From: a bacterium
GTDB taxonomy: Bacteria > Pseudomonadota > Gammaproteobacteria > Pseudomonadales > Moraxellaceae
DNA length: 64,000 nt
Reading direction: 5' to 3'
Assembly: GCA_029945725.1 (NCBI GenBank)
Contig: JAQSDB010000004.1
Location: 62,001 to 126,000, forward strand
Part shown: in pieces, positions 26,854 through 34,886 of the stretch
Layout: each line of letters begins with the position of its first letter
Position numbering within the stretch: the stretch's first letter is position 1
Made by a program: the position numbers and the translations under genes
Notes under the pieces: model-generated
Database searches by the model: none
Seen by the model: only the letters and a program-made list of their open reading frames with translations
What the model was told of the DNA's origin: nothing

Positions 26854-26916
26854 TACTTGCGCTCACGCAAAATACTTACGCACGCGGTTGCATTACTACT
26901 AACGCTGTCGTATATT
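26854..26916 (+). promoter_or_regulatory. Rightward early promoter with operator-like sites
   Basis: TTGCAT (26888-26893), a 17-bp spacer and TATATT (26911-26916) form a good promoter for the 26948 operon. The spacer holds TACTAACGC (26897-26905), the same motif as in the cI-cro region. TACTTACGC (26873-26881) and TACTTGCGC (26854-26862) lie upstream. Three sites at one promoter suggests control by the phage repressor, as at lambda PL. Confidence 0.65.
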
Positions 26917-26947
26917 GGCTCCATCAGATCGCAACCGGAGCCGCACC

Positions 26948-27175
26948 ATGAACCAGCCAGTCGCCCAGTTCAAAGCAGGCAAGACCTACCAGACCCGCAG
27001 TGCCTGCGACCACAACTGCATCATCACCGTGACCGTCGACAAGCGCACTGCCAAGACGATCACCACCCGCGTTATGGGTGAAATCAAAACTCTGCGCATC
27101 GGCATCCATGACGGCGCCGAGTTCGTCAAGCCGTGGGGCAGCTTCAGCATGTCTCCAATCGTGAAGGCGGCCTGA
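26948..27175 (+). CDS. Small early protein (75 aa)
   Basis: The ATG at 26948 has GGAG seven bases upstream, and precedes CxxxC (ACDHNC) and a beta-rich rest (TVTVDKRTAKTITTRV). It is the first gene of the rightward early operon. Similar proteins with a CDHNCIxxxxV pattern occur in phages and plasmids without known function. Confidence 0.65.
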   Translation: MNQPVAQFKAGKTYQTRSACDHNCIITVTVDKRTAKTITTRVMGEIKTLRIGIHDGAEFVKPWGSFSMSPIVKAA

Positions 27176-27178
27176 GCC

Positions 27179-27559
27179 ATGACCATGTACAGGCTCCCTA
27201 CCTGCTCCGGGCGCCAGCTCGATGCAAACGAATCTGCCCTTGCCGAATACATGGCCGGACAGGATCGCGAGCACAGAGAGGACTGCTACACCGAGTCGCG
27301 TCTCGCTGAGCTTGAGGCCGTCCCTTTCAGCGCTGACGACATTTATGCAGCTCTCGAATACCCGCTGCGCAAAGGCAGTGGCAACGAAGCAGTGGAAGCA
27401 ACGCTGACCCACTTGCTTCACACGGCTGACACCAACAGCGCCGAGTCGGTTGATGCAATCCGCCGCATTGGCGCCCTCCTGCTCGGCCTCGCCCGCTCAG
27501 AAAGATCCATCGCAGCAGCAAAGACTATCGCTGAAGAAATCATAGAAGGCCGGACATGA
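27179..27559 (+). CDS. Early phage protein (126 aa)
   Basis: An acidic, helical protein of 126 residues. It overlaps the next tiny gene as ATGA, so it is in the early operon. No family is recognised; there is no signal peptide or membrane segment. Confidence 0.55.
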   Translation: MTMYRLPTCSGRQLDANESALAEYMAGQDREHREDCYTESRLAELEAVPFSADDIYAALEYPLRKGSGNEAVEATLTHLLHTADTNSAESVDAIRRIGALLLGLARSERSIAAAKTIAEEIIEGRT

Positions 27560-27651
27560 GCACGCCACACATCATCATCTGCGCGCTGTCGCTGCTTGTC
27601 ACCTCGCTCATTGCGCTTGAGCACGAAATACATTGCCGGAGAAACCCATGA
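27556..27651 (+). CDS. Tiny membrane protein (31 aa)
   Basis: A 31-codon frame (begins MSTPHIIICALSLL, ends CRRNP) with one hydrophobic helix at about residues 5-21. Its ATG overlaps the upstream stop and its own stop overlaps the ERF gene ATG, both as ATGA. Translational coupling on both sides supports a real product. Function unknown. Confidence 0.55.
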   Translation: MSTPHIIICALSLLVTSLIALEHEIHCRRNP

Positions 27652-28388
27652 GCGGATTAGTTGAGGCGCAAGAAAACGCGCTTGTTCACCAGGATCAGAG
27701 CGCCGTCCTTTCGATAATCCAGGCAGCGGCACGCGACCCTAATGTCGACATCGACAAAATGGAGCGCCTGCTTCAGATGCACGAGCGCATGGTGGCGAAA
27801 AATGCCGAGGTTGAATTTGCTAATTCTCTCTCGCAGATGCAGCAGGAGCTGCCTGTCATCAGGGAGCGTGGCGCAATCAAAAACAAGAACGGTGGCGACC
27901 AGAGCACCTATGCGCTGTGGGAAGACATTAACGAAGAAATAAAGCCGGTGCTGGCAAGGCACGGGTTCTCCCTTTCTTTCCGCTCCGACACATCGCAGGG
28001 CATCACCGTGATTGGCGTGCTCACACATCGCGCCGGACATAAAGAAACAACCAGCATTCTCCTGCCTGCCGATAACTCTGGAAGCAAGAACACGGTGCAG
28101 GCCATCGCATCGAGTATTTCCTACGGCAAGCGATACACGGCTGGTTGTCTACTGAACTTCACCAGCACTGGTGAGGATGATGATGGCCAGTCCGCCTGCG
28201 TGGTTGCTTCAAGCCTCGGCACACTGCTGGTCGAAAAGGCGAAAGCTGCAAGTACGACTGAGGCGCTGACGCAGGTTTGGCAGTCCGGAATAAAGGATGC
28301 GAAGCAGGTCGGCGACAAGCAGGCCTACGAAATGCTCAAGACGGCTGTCGAGGCAAAGGGATCTGAACTTAAGGGGCTTGGAAAATGA
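27648..28388 (+). CDS. ERF-family single-strand annealing protein (246 aa)
   Basis: The ERF core is visible at about 55-160: NSLSQMQQELPVIRERGAIKN, STYALWEDINEEIKPVLARHGFSLSF and ASSISYGKRYTAGCLLNF. These proteins anneal complementary single strands in phage recombination. It overlaps the exonuclease gene downstream, so the two make a Red-like recombinase pair. The start at 27648 is coupled to a tiny upstream gene. Confidence 0.9.
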   Translation: MSGLVEAQENALVHQDQSAVLSIIQAAARDPNVDIDKMERLLQMHERMVAKNAEVEFANSLSQMQQELPVIRERGAIKNKNGGDQSTYALWEDINEEIKPVLARHGFSLSFRSDTSQGITVIGVLTHRAGHKETTSILLPADNSGSKNTVQAIASSISYGKRYTAGCLLNFTSTGEDDDGQSACVVASSLGTLLVEKAKAASTTEALTQVWQSGIKDAKQVGDKQAYEMLKTAVEAKGSELKGLGK

Positions 28389-29026
28389 TTATCGTCGAAT
28401 GCGAACAGGGATCACCAGAGTGGCACAAAGAGCGTGCAGGCGTCATCACCGCCAGCATGTTTGAAACCGCACGGGCAAAGCTGAAAAGCGGCCCGAACAA
28501 AGGGCAGCCAACCAGTGCCGCCCTTGATTATGCGTTCCGTCTTGCTGTTGAGCGCATCAGCGGCAGCCCACTGGATGAAGGATTCCAGACCTGGCAGATG
28601 AAACGCGGCAATGAGCTGGAGCCTGCCGCACGCATGGAGCACGAAATTCAGTCAGGGCTTCTCGTTAAGCGCGTCGGCCTGGTGCTCACCGACGACAGGG
28701 TTTTCGGCGCGAGTGCTGATGGCTTTATCGAAGAGGATGGCGGCAGTGAATATAAATGCTTTCTTGCTCCCGAAAAGCTGCGCTCATTCCACATCGACAA
28801 CGATGCTAGCGGAATCATGGATCAGGTGCAGGGCTGCATGTGGATCACCGGCCGCAAGTGGTGGCACATCGGCATGTACTGCCCAGCGCTTGAGCCTGTC
28901 GGGAAGCAGCTGTGGTGGCAGGAATTTAAGCGCGACGACAACCACATCGAGGAAATGGAGTCCGAGCTGTGGCAGTTCAAGCTCCTTGTCGATTCTTACG
29001 AAACTCAACTCAGAACCGCACGCTGA
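28385..29026 (+). CDS. YqaJ/lambda-exonuclease-like recombinase nuclease (213 aa)
   Basis: Features of the PD-(D/E)xK exonuclease family: QGSPEWHKERAGVITAS at the N-terminus (8-24), FGASADGFI with the catalytic Asp (about 104-112), and the E-x-K pair in SEYKC (about 119-123). It probably resects DNA ends to feed the ERF annealase encoded just upstream; the two genes overlap by four bases. Confidence 0.9.
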   Translation: MIIVECEQGSPEWHKERAGVITASMFETARAKLKSGPNKGQPTSAALDYAFRLAVERISGSPLDEGFQTWQMKRGNELEPAARMEHEIQSGLLVKRVGLVLTDDRVFGASADGFIEEDGGSEYKCFLAPEKLRSFHIDNDASGIMDQVQGCMWITGRKWWHIGMYCPALEPVGKQLWWQEFKRDDNHIEEMESELWQFKLLVDSYETQLRTAR

Positions 29027-29055
29027 ATCGCGGAAATAGAAACAGGGAGATAGCA

Positions 29056-30141
29056 ATGGAAACCGCAATCGTTGAATACAGCGCAACCGAGCAGGCACTT
29101 GCCGAGCTGCGCACCCGTTACGAAGTCGCCGTGTTCGATGTCAGCACCGGCAAAGGGCTTGATGCCGCCAAGGCTGCCCGCGCAGAGATTCGCGGCTACC
29201 GCGTGTCACTTGAAAAGATGCGTGTCGAACTGAAGGCGCCGGTCATTGCTCACGGAAAGCTGCTGGATGACGAAGCCAAGCGCATCACCGCCGCCCTGGT
29301 CGAGCTTGAAGACCCCATCGACGCCATCATCAAGGCCGAAGAAAAGCGCAAGCAGGAAGAGAAGGCAGAGCGCGACCGCATCGAAGCGGCACGCATTGCC
29401 GATATTCGCGCAAAGATTGCCGCCATTGTCGCCTCTCCGAATAGCGCCGGCAAAACGTCCGATCAGATCATCGCAAGGCGTGACGAGATCGCCGCGCTGG
29501 TCATCGACCTTGACGGGTTCGCTGAGCTTGCAGGCGAGGCAATGATGGCGCGTCAGCAGGCAGTCGCCACCCTGAATCAAATGGCCGCTGACAAGAAGGC
29601 CCATGAGGACGAGCAGGCCGCCATGGCAGCCGAGCGCGAGCGCCAGGAGAAGGCCGCCGCCGAGATCCGCCGCCAGCAGGAAGAGTTGCGCATTGCTGCC
29701 GAGAAGTCACAGCGCGAAGAGGCCGAGCGCCTTCGCATTTCAAATGCCGAGATCGCGCAGAAGCAGGCTGATGCGGCCGCTGAAATCAAACGCCAGCAGG
29801 ATGCAATCATTGCGCAGCAGGATGCTGCCGAGGCCGATGCACAGGCCAGGCGCGAAGAACAGGCTCGTGCTGATGCAGATCTGAAAGCACAGCAGGAAGC
29901 CCTTGATGCAGATCGCCTGGCATTCGAGGAATCGAAGAAGCCAGAGCCTGCGGCTGCTGCCGTTGAAGAAATAAAGGCGCCCATCCTTGTTGAAGCGGCC
30001 GCACCTGAAGGCAATGGCCCTGTCGAGCAGCTCATCTCCATCGCTGAAGAAATCACCGTGCTCGTCGCCAATCACTTCGATGTGAGCGAAGCCGATGCCT
30101 ACAACCTCATCGTCACCAACTTCATCACAAGGGCAGCCTAA
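29056..30141 (+). CDS. Coiled-coil recombination-module protein (361 aa)
   Basis: The ATG at 29056 follows AGGGAG. The first 90 residues ([29 protein letters not shown]...) match the N-terminal pattern of DUF1351-type phage proteins. Residues 90-310 form a long Glu/Lys/Ala/Gln coiled coil, and a small C-terminal helical domain follows ([12 protein letters not shown]). It lies between exonuclease and SSB, so a structural or DNA-end accessory role is likely. Confidence 0.65.
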   Translation: METAIVEYSATEQALAELRTRYEVAVFDVSTGKGLDAAKAARAEIRGYRVSLEKMRVELKAPVIAHGKLLDDEAKRITAALVELEDPIDAIIKAEEKRKQEEKAERDRIEAARIADIRAKIAAIVASPNSAGKTSDQIIARRDEIAALVIDLDGFAELAGEAMMARQQAVATLNQMAADKKAHEDEQAAMAAERERQEKAAAEIRRQQEELRIAAEKSQREEAERLRISNAEIAQKQADAAAEIKRQQDAIIAQQDAAEADAQARREEQARADADLKAQQEALDADRLAFEESKKPEPAAAAVEEIKAPILVEAAAPEGNGPVEQLISIAEEITVLVANHFDVSEADAYNLIVTNFITRAA

Positions 30142-30143
30142 TC

Positions 30144-30650
30144 ATGCGCGGCGTCAACAAAGTAATCCTCGTGGGAAATCTCGGCAAAGACCCTGAGACG
30201 AGATACATGCCATCAGGCGAGGCTGTGACAAACGCCACTGTCGCCACCAGCGAGTCATGGAAGGACAAGACCACCGGCCAGCAACAGGAGCAGACCGAAT
30301 GGCACCGCGTGGTCTTCTACGGAAAGCTCGCTGAGATCGTCGGTGAGTTCATGAAAAAAGGCGACAAGATTTATGTCGAAGGATCGCTGCGCACGCGCAA
30401 GTGGCAGGACAAGCAGACCGGGCAGGATAAATACAGCACCGACATCAAGGCGGCAACGATGCAGATGCTGAGCGACCGCCGACCCGGTGCTGATGCGCCT
30501 GCCGCTGGTGGCTTTGGTGAGGACTACCGGGGCCATGCAGGCAGCCAGCAGGAGAATCCTGCATACGGCGTAGGAGCGGCGCCTCAGCGCCAGCAGCGGC
30601 CAGCGCCGGCTGCGCCTGCTGATGATTTTGATACAGATATTCCGTTCTGA
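30144..30650 (+). CDS. ssb: Single-stranded DNA-binding protein (168 aa)
   Basis: A typical SSB: the OB-fold at residues 1-110 ([48 protein letters not shown]), a Gly/Gln/Pro-rich linker and the acidic tip DDFDTDIPF at the C-terminus, which recruits partner proteins. It completes the recombination set with ERF and the exonuclease. Confidence 0.95.
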   Translation: MRGVNKVILVGNLGKDPETRYMPSGEAVTNATVATSESWKDKTTGQQQEQTEWHRVVFYGKLAEIVGEFMKKGDKIYVEGSLRTRKWQDKQTGQDKYSTDIKAATMQMLSDRRPGADAPAAGGFGEDYRGHAGSQQENPAYGVGAAPQRQQRPAPAAPADDFDTDIPF

Positions 30651-30658
30651 GGTTTGCT

Positions 30659-31081
30659 ATGCACAAATCTGGCGACGTTATAAGGCAATTGGTGGACATC
30701 GGAGAAACACCAAATAGCTGCTGGCACTGGCTTGGAAGCGTCAGCAAGACAACCGGTTACGGCAAGAAGCAACTCAATGGAAAGACGCTACTTGCTCACC
30801 GCTGGGTTTACGAAATGCTTCTTGGCCCTATACCAGGGGGCTTGGTGATCGACCACAAATGCAAAACGCGCCATTGCGTGAATCCGCATCACCTTGAGGT
30901 AGTTGATCAAGCTGAAAACTGCCGTCGCAGTGTCACTACAAAATTGACCGCCGAACAGGTTATCGAAATCAAGGCGGCAAAAGACGGGAAAAAATGGGGG
31001 GAAGGCGCCCGCCTCGCAAGAAAGTATGGCGTCAGCTCCGCACTTATTCACGACATCTGGAATGGCAGAGCCTGGAAATAA
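30659..31081 (+). CDS. HNH endonuclease (140 aa)
   Basis: The HNH core is clear: CWHWLG near residue 21, LAHRWVYEM at about 45, then VIDHKCKTRHCVNPHHLEVV at about 63-82 with the metal-site Cys/His set. The C-terminal third contains a helix-turn-helix-like ARKYGVSSALIHDI that may bind DNA. It is likely a homing-type or free-standing phage HNH nuclease inserted after ssb. Confidence 0.85.
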   Translation: MHKSGDVIRQLVDIGETPNSCWHWLGSVSKTTGYGKKQLNGKTLLAHRWVYEMLLGPIPGGLVIDHKCKTRHCVNPHHLEVVDQAENCRRSVTTKLTAEQVIEIKAAKDGKKWGEGARLARKYGVSSALIHDIWNGRAWK

Positions 31082-31153
31082 TAGTTCTAACCACACCTGA
31101 AGCCGGAACAGGAAAAGCCCGGCACTCAAACTACCACTGAAGGAAATACTGAA

Positions 31154-31546
31154 ATGACAGAAGCAGTCACCACCATTGCCACCGCCATCACTGCCATGGC
31201 CGCATCGCTTGATACGCGCATCACCTTCGCCGCTGGCGACCTGATCGACTTCAAGCCGGGCCTTGATGATACACAAGGATCTCTCAATCGCCCGCTCATC
31301 GTGCGTGCCGTGCTGAGCACACCCAACGGCACTGCCAATGACCTGCGCGTCGGCTTCCTTGATAGCGGCGAAATATACCGCGAGGCCGAAATCTGCAGCG
31401 AGCGCTTCGAGCTGTATGTCGAGCCTGCTGCTGCAACTGATACGGCCGCCAACGATGCCGGCACCGATACCACGGGGGAAACGGCAGAAACCGATTCCAC
31501 GGCCGGCTCCGAAAACTTCGCCGCTGCTGAAGTGGCCGGCGAATAA
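31154..31546 (+). CDS. Early phage protein with acidic tail (130 aa)
   Basis: Residues 20-90 look like a beta-barrel domain (ITFAAGDLIDF; RVGFLDSGEIYREAEICSERFELYVE), followed by a disordered Thr/Ala/Glu/Asp tail. The start follows a GAAGGAAAT ribosome-binding site. I do not recognise the family. Confidence 0.5.
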   Translation: MTEAVTTIATAITAMAASLDTRITFAAGDLIDFKPGLDDTQGSLNRPLIVRAVLSTPNGTANDLRVGFLDSGEIYREAEICSERFELYVEPAAATDTAANDAGTDTTGETAETDSTAGSENFAAAEVAGE

Positions 31547-31603
31547 AAGGCGCCTGAAATAACCGGCCCTGCTTCGGCGGGGCCAACTCCAGGGAGAGAT
31601 CCA

Positions 31604-31906
31604 ATGAGTGTCGCTATCAAATTTCATGAGCCTGTCGTTATTTATACGGCGAAGCAGCTCGCTGCAATGAAGCTCCAGGACTTGCAGTTGTGTCTTCAGG
31701 CGCAAGAGGACCACTGCCGAAAAGAGCAGGGAGTCGGCAGCAAGGCATGGCCGGTTCTGGAGGCGCTACGGCAGGGGGGGGAAATCACTGTTGATCCCAA
31801 AAAGAAACGGAACGCATTCAAGCTCAATGGAGAAGAGATAAAGCTTTCCATCCTGCGCCAGCTGGAAAAGCGCGGATATATCACCATCCCGAAAGCTGTT
31901 TATTAA
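31604..31906 (+). CDS. Early phage protein (100 aa)
   Basis: A helical, moderately basic protein. Its C-terminal half (about 55-95, with NAFKLNGEEIKLSILRQLEKRGYITI) suggests a small winged-helix-like fold, so DNA binding is possible. A good ribosome-binding site (GGGAGAG) precedes ATG 31604. No family is recognised. Confidence 0.5.
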   Translation: MSVAIKFHEPVVIYTAKQLAAMKLQDLQLCLQAQEDHCRKEQGVGSKAWPVLEALRQGGEITVDPKKKRNAFKLNGEEIKLSILRQLEKRGYITIPKAVY

Positions 31907-31915
31907 GGAACGAAA

Positions 31916-32863
31916 ATGAAAAAGCTCTTGCTGTTATCCATTGCTTTAATCCTTGCGGCTCCAGCCGTTGAGGCCAGATCCTTCGGTGGCGGAAGTTCAA
32001 GCGGCCACTTCAGCAGCTCATCATTCAGCAGCGGATCGTCACGCTTCAGTGGCGGCAGCAGCGGCTACCAGCGGCAAGCGCCTGCGTACTCGTCGCGCCC
32101 GAGCTACACGGCGCCAAGTTATTCGCGCCCTGCGCCCGTCATCCATAACACCACAACTGTTGTTCACTCTGGCGGCGGCAGCGGAATTGGCGGGAACCTG
32201 ATGTCGGGCGCACTCGGCTACATGATTGGCAGCAGCATGAATCATGGTGGCGGTCAGGGCTATGCCACTGCGCCTGCCGGAATTGCGCCCGGCCCTGTTT
32301 CTTACGGCGATGCCGCTCCAGCTGGTTCGTATGCGGCACCTGCTGTAGTTGAGCGCCAGTCCTCATTCTGGCCGATTCTTGACGCGCTAATACTAGCCAG
32401 CCTGATTACATTTATTGCGTGGCTTTTTATTCGCCGCAACGCAGAGCGCCCTACCTGCATTGGCGGCATCCCGTACTACCCGCAACCAGGCTCCCTGCAG
32501 CTCAATGACGTGCAGCGGCGGAGCACTATCAGGGATGATGCGCGCTTGATATTCGAGATGACTGAACAGGCCTATGTCACCGGAGACTTTGCCTCTCTTG
32601 CCGATGTTGTTTCGCATGACGTAAGGATGAATGCCGCCGCTCAAAGAGCAAGCGATCCAACACCCCCGGTGTCTGTTGAAATTAAAAGCCATATCCTGTT
32701 TGCCAAGATCAGCAAAGATGGCGTCACCACAGTCGAGCACGATGCGATCCTTATCCATGCGTTCGCTGATGGCTTGCAAGAGATAAATCATGTCCGCGAG
32801 CACAGGCACTATGAGCTTGCAGCAAGCGGACACTACCGCCTGATTGGAATACAGCCGGCATAA
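31916..32863 (+). CDS. Secreted/membrane Gly-Ser-rich protein with Tim44-like C-terminus (315 aa)
   Basis: A signal peptide (residues 1-20) is followed by a Ser/Gly-rich segment (about 21-100), a transmembrane helix (about 148-168, ILDALILASLITFIAWLF) and a C-terminal domain with ARLIFEMTEQAYVTGDFASLADVV that resembles Tim44-like/NTF2-fold domains. Its stop codon lies inside the first half-site of an attC-like element, so the gene may belong to an integron cassette or be fused to one. It is unusual in a phage early region. Confidence 0.65.
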   Translation: MKKLLLLSIALILAAPAVEARSFGGGSSSGHFSSSSFSSGSSRFSGGSSGYQRQAPAYSSRPSYTAPSYSRPAPVIHNTTTVVHSGGGSGIGGNLMSGALGYMIGSSMNHGGGQGYATAPAGIAPGPVSYGDAAPAGSYAAPAVVERQSSFWPILDALILASLITFIAWLFIRRNAERPTCIGGIPYYPQPGSLQLNDVQRRSTIRDDARLIFEMTEQAYVTGDFASLADVVSHDVRMNAAAQRASDPTPPVSVEIKSHILFAKISKDGVTTVEHDAILIHAFADGLQEINHVREHRHYELAASGHYRLIGIQPA

Positions 32864-32932
32864 CCCGAGAGTTAAGGCGGCGGCGAAGCCGTCCGGCGAC
32901 GATAGGAGCGAACCTTGAACGATTTGTTATGC
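32857..32932 (+). other. attC-like site 1 (integron recombination site)
   Basis: GGCATAAC (32857-32864) is complementary to GTTATGC (32926-32932) apart from the ends. Inside, GTTAAGG (32871-32877) pairs with CCTTGAAC (32913-32920) leaving one extrahelical base. GC-rich sequence fills the loop. This is the R''-L''...L'-R' layout of attC; the predicted crossover is G32926|T32927. Confidence 0.7.
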
Positions 32933-33556
32933 GCCGCACTATTCGTACAAAAGGACGGATGCTATTCGCTAGATGCACGCATCGATGCGTGGCCAGAACA
33001 TCGAGATGCCAGACTTTACGCCGGGCCGCTGCCGGTTGTTGCACACCCGCCCTGCCAATTGTGGGGCGCGATGGCGAACGTGAATTACGCTCGATGGGGT
33101 GGCGACCATAACAAGCCGGGCAATGACGGCGGCTGCTTTGCTGCGGCACTGGATAGTGTGCGGCGCTTTGGAGGGGTGCTCGAACACCCGGCGAAAACGA
33201 AGGCATGGGCAGCGCACGGACTGGCGAAGCCTGCTGGGATTGGCTGGCAGCGAACCATCGATGGCGGCTGGGTGTGTGAGGTTTGGCAGAGCGCCTACGG
33301 CCACCGGGCCAACAAGGCGACATGGCTTTACTACCACGGCACGATGCCGCCATTCGATCTGCGATGGGAAAGGCCAGTTGGCACACACCAGATCGGTTTT
33401 TACGATCAGCGCGGGAAGGCCGCGAACAAGCCGACGCTTGGGAAGAAAGAAGCTAACGCCACGCCTTTGGAATTTCGAGACGAACTGCTGCGACTGGCGA
33501 TGAAGGCGCATAACAACCGAATTAACGGCGCGCCGAAGGCGTCGGCCGTTGAATGA
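32924..33556 (+). CDS. Cassette A: HPPC-motif protein, methyltransferase-like (about 210 aa)
   Basis: The core block is PVVAHPPCQLWGAMA (about 38-52), then NDGGCFAAALDSVRRFGGVLEHPAKTKAW and YGHRANKATWLYY. This resembles phage proteins with a PPC motif that may be degenerate DNA-methyltransferase folds; activity is not certain. The start is uncertain because it lies in or at an attC-like junction: TTG at 32924 is given, TTG at 32915 is an alternative. It is the first clearly bounded integron-type cassette (32927-33560). Confidence 0.6.
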   Translation: MLCAALFVQKDGCYSLDARIDAWPEHRDARLYAGPLPVVAHPPCQLWGAMANVNYARWGGDHNKPGNDGGCFAAALDSVRRFGGVLEHPAKTKAWAAHGLAKPAGIGWQRTIDGGWVCEVWQSAYGHRANKATWLYYHGTMPPFDLRWERPVGTHQIGFYDQRGKAANKPTLGKKEANATPLEFRDELLRLAMKAHNNRINGAPKASAVE

Positions 33557-33566
33557 GTTGTTAGGT
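33505..33566 (+). other. attC-like site 2
   Basis: GGCGCATAAC (33505-33514) is an exact 10-bp complement of GTTATGCGCC at the start of cassette A (32926-32935). Inside, ATTAACGG (33521-33528) pairs with CCGTTGAAT (33546-33554) with one extra base. The junction is G33560|T33561, where cassette B begins TTAGGTTT. Confidence 0.8.
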
Positions 33567-33583
33567 TTATTTGGAGAATGGCA

Positions 33584-33814
33584 ATGCCAATAGCAACAAT
33601 AGAAGAACAGATTGAGAGCAAGATGATTGAGGATGCTGCTGGAAAATATTGTGTATGCCTCGACAAAGAGAGCAGCTTCAATATGTGGCTGTTTTTCAGG
33701 CACCCTGACGGAATATGGGTTACAAAACGTCTAGCTCTACCAATTGAAATCCAGATGGCGCAGAAAAAACTTGAATGCCTGCGTGAGTTAGCTGGCGTTC
33801 CTTGTAAGGGGTGA
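33584..33814 (+). CDS. Cassette B protein (76 aa)
   Basis: The ATG at 33584 has GGAG seven bases upstream; an ATG at 33578 is too close to it. The product (starts MPIATIEEQIESKM) has a central aromatic stretch NMWLFFRHPDGIWV and no recognised domain. Its stop codon abuts the next attC-like site, as usual in cassettes. Function unknown. Confidence 0.55.
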   Translation: MPIATIEEQIESKMIEDAAGKYCVCLDKESSFNMWLFFRHPDGIWVTKRLALPIEIQMAQKKLECLRELAGVPCKG

Positions 33815-33877
33815 AACCTAACAAACGAGATCAGGCCGCGCCGTGAGGCGTCGCGCCTGCATTGAAGAGTTAGGGGC
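33814..33877 (+). other. attC-like site 3
   Basis: AAACCTAAC (33814-33822) exactly complements GTTAGGTTT at the start of cassette B (33560-33568). Inside, ATCAGGC (33830-33836) pairs with GCCTGCAT (33855-33862) with one extra base. The junction is G33869|T33870, where cassette C begins TTAGGGGC. Confidence 0.8.
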
Positions 33878-33896
33878 GAGAACGGAGAGAAAGATC

Positions 33897-34106
33897 ATGA
33901 ATAAATCAGATGTTGGTGTATTGAATCGCGGCGATGCAGTAATAGTTGATGGTAGCGCTGGAATTGTTGTTTCCGTGCACGAGCCAGAATGGGTTAACAA
34001 TAAAACTCGCGCTTTCTGCAAAGAGCTACAGGGCGCCGACATCAAATTTGATGATGGCAGGTATGGATATGTATTTGCCGATAAGATAGCCCCTAACAAC
34101 AAGTAG
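33897..34106 (+). CDS. Cassette C protein (69 aa)
   Basis: GGAGAG precedes ATG 33897. The product (starts MNKSDVGVLNRGD) has a beta-rich pattern (GDAVIVDGSAGIVVSVHEPEWV; ADIKFDDGRYGYVFADKI) like a small SH3-type barrel. Its stop codon lies in the following attC-like half-site. Function unknown. Confidence 0.55.
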   Translation: MNKSDVGVLNRGDAVIVDGSAGIVVSVHEPEWVNNKTRAFCKELQGADIKFDDGRYGYVFADKIAPNNK

Positions 34107-34150
34107 GTTGCAGAGTGTCCAAATATAGCTTTGAAAAGCCGGATTAGGCA
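34089..34150 (+). other. Degenerate attC-like site 4
   Basis: GCCCCTAAC (34089-34097) exactly complements GTTAGGGGC at the start of cassette C (33869-33877). The far end shows ATTAGGC (34143-34149) instead of GTTRRRY and no good internal pairing, so this site looks decayed. It marks the right limit of the cassette cluster. Confidence 0.5.
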
Positions 34151-34169
34151 CCGAATTAAGGAAACTAAG

Positions 34170-34640
34170 ATGAAAGCTAATATGACGGTCGAAGAGGCCA
34201 TTGATTTTGCAACGGAGTGGAATCGTGGCGCCACATTCCACGAAGGCTCGGAGGGCTGGCGCGTGGTCTGCATGGTGCTGGCGCAGGAAATTGAGCGGAT
34301 GCGTGAGGCCCTCGCCAATCGCACCGCAGAGCCGGCTGTTAATTATTGTCCTGAGTGTGGATCAGAACAGACCGACACAGTTCCGCGCAGTGAGCTGGAT
34401 GCCGCAAAACGCGATGCCGACCTTGTGCCGGAGCTGCTGAGACAGCTTGAGGCGGCAGAGAAACGCATCGCTGAGCTTGAGGCTGTAGCCGCTATTGGGA
34501 AAATGCTGTCCAATGTGGCCTTTAATTGGGCGCAACAATGCGGCCGTGCGCTGACTAGCGATGATTGCTCAGCGCTCGATAGCGTACGGAAGGAATTTGA
34601 CCGCGCCATGCTCGCAGCAACTCAGGAGCCGAAGAAATGA
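34170..34640 (+). CDS. Phage accessory protein with CxxC motif (156 aa)
   Basis: The ATG at 34170 (MKANMTVEEA) is chosen. It holds a CPECGSEQ stretch near residue 54, a Glu/Ala/Arg coiled coil (about 60-105), and resembles the ead/Ea22-like phage early proteins in layout. It overlaps the start of the next gene. Function unknown. Confidence 0.55.
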   Translation: MKANMTVEEAIDFATEWNRGATFHEGSEGWRVVCMVLAQEIERMREALANRTAEPAVNYCPECGSEQTDTVPRSELDAAKRDADLVPELLRQLEAAEKRIAELEAVAAIGKMLSNVAFNWAQQCGRALTSDDCSALDSVRKEFDRAMLAATQEPKK

Positions 34641-34885
34641 ACAAGCGCGCACTCCTGCTGATGATCGAGTTCGAGGCCGCCGACATCCAACTTGAAAAGG
34701 TGGCGCCGAAATATCTGAACATGAGCGAACGGCAGTGGAAGCTGGCAGCCAGACAGCAGGCGCTTCCCTTCCCCGTGTTCCGCGTAGGATCTCAGAAAAG
34801 CCCATGGCTCGTTAATGTGCTGCGCCTGGCCGAGCATGTCGACAAGATTGAGGCAGAAGCACGGGCCGACTGGAAAGCCGCGTGA
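34637..34885 (+). CDS. PrtN-like regulator or excisionase candidate (82 aa)
   Basis: The pattern LLMIEFEAADIQLEKVAPKYLNMSERQWKLAARQQALPFPVFRVGSQKSPWLV (residues 7-60) fits the pyocin-activator PrtN family, a small MerR-like DNA-binding fold. It ends two bases from the stop of the convergent integrase gene. In phages such proteins next to the integrase often act in excision, so it could be a directionality factor; that role is inference. Confidence 0.65.
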   Translation: MNKRALLLMIEFEAADIQLEKVAPKYLNMSERQWKLAARQQALPFPVFRVGSQKSPWLVNVLRLAEHVDKIEAEARADWKAA

Positions 34886-34886
34886 A

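Noticed and set aside
32857-34150. CRISPR-like repeat array
   Set aside because: The repeated elements differ in sequence and fold as attC sites; no regular repeat-spacer pattern.
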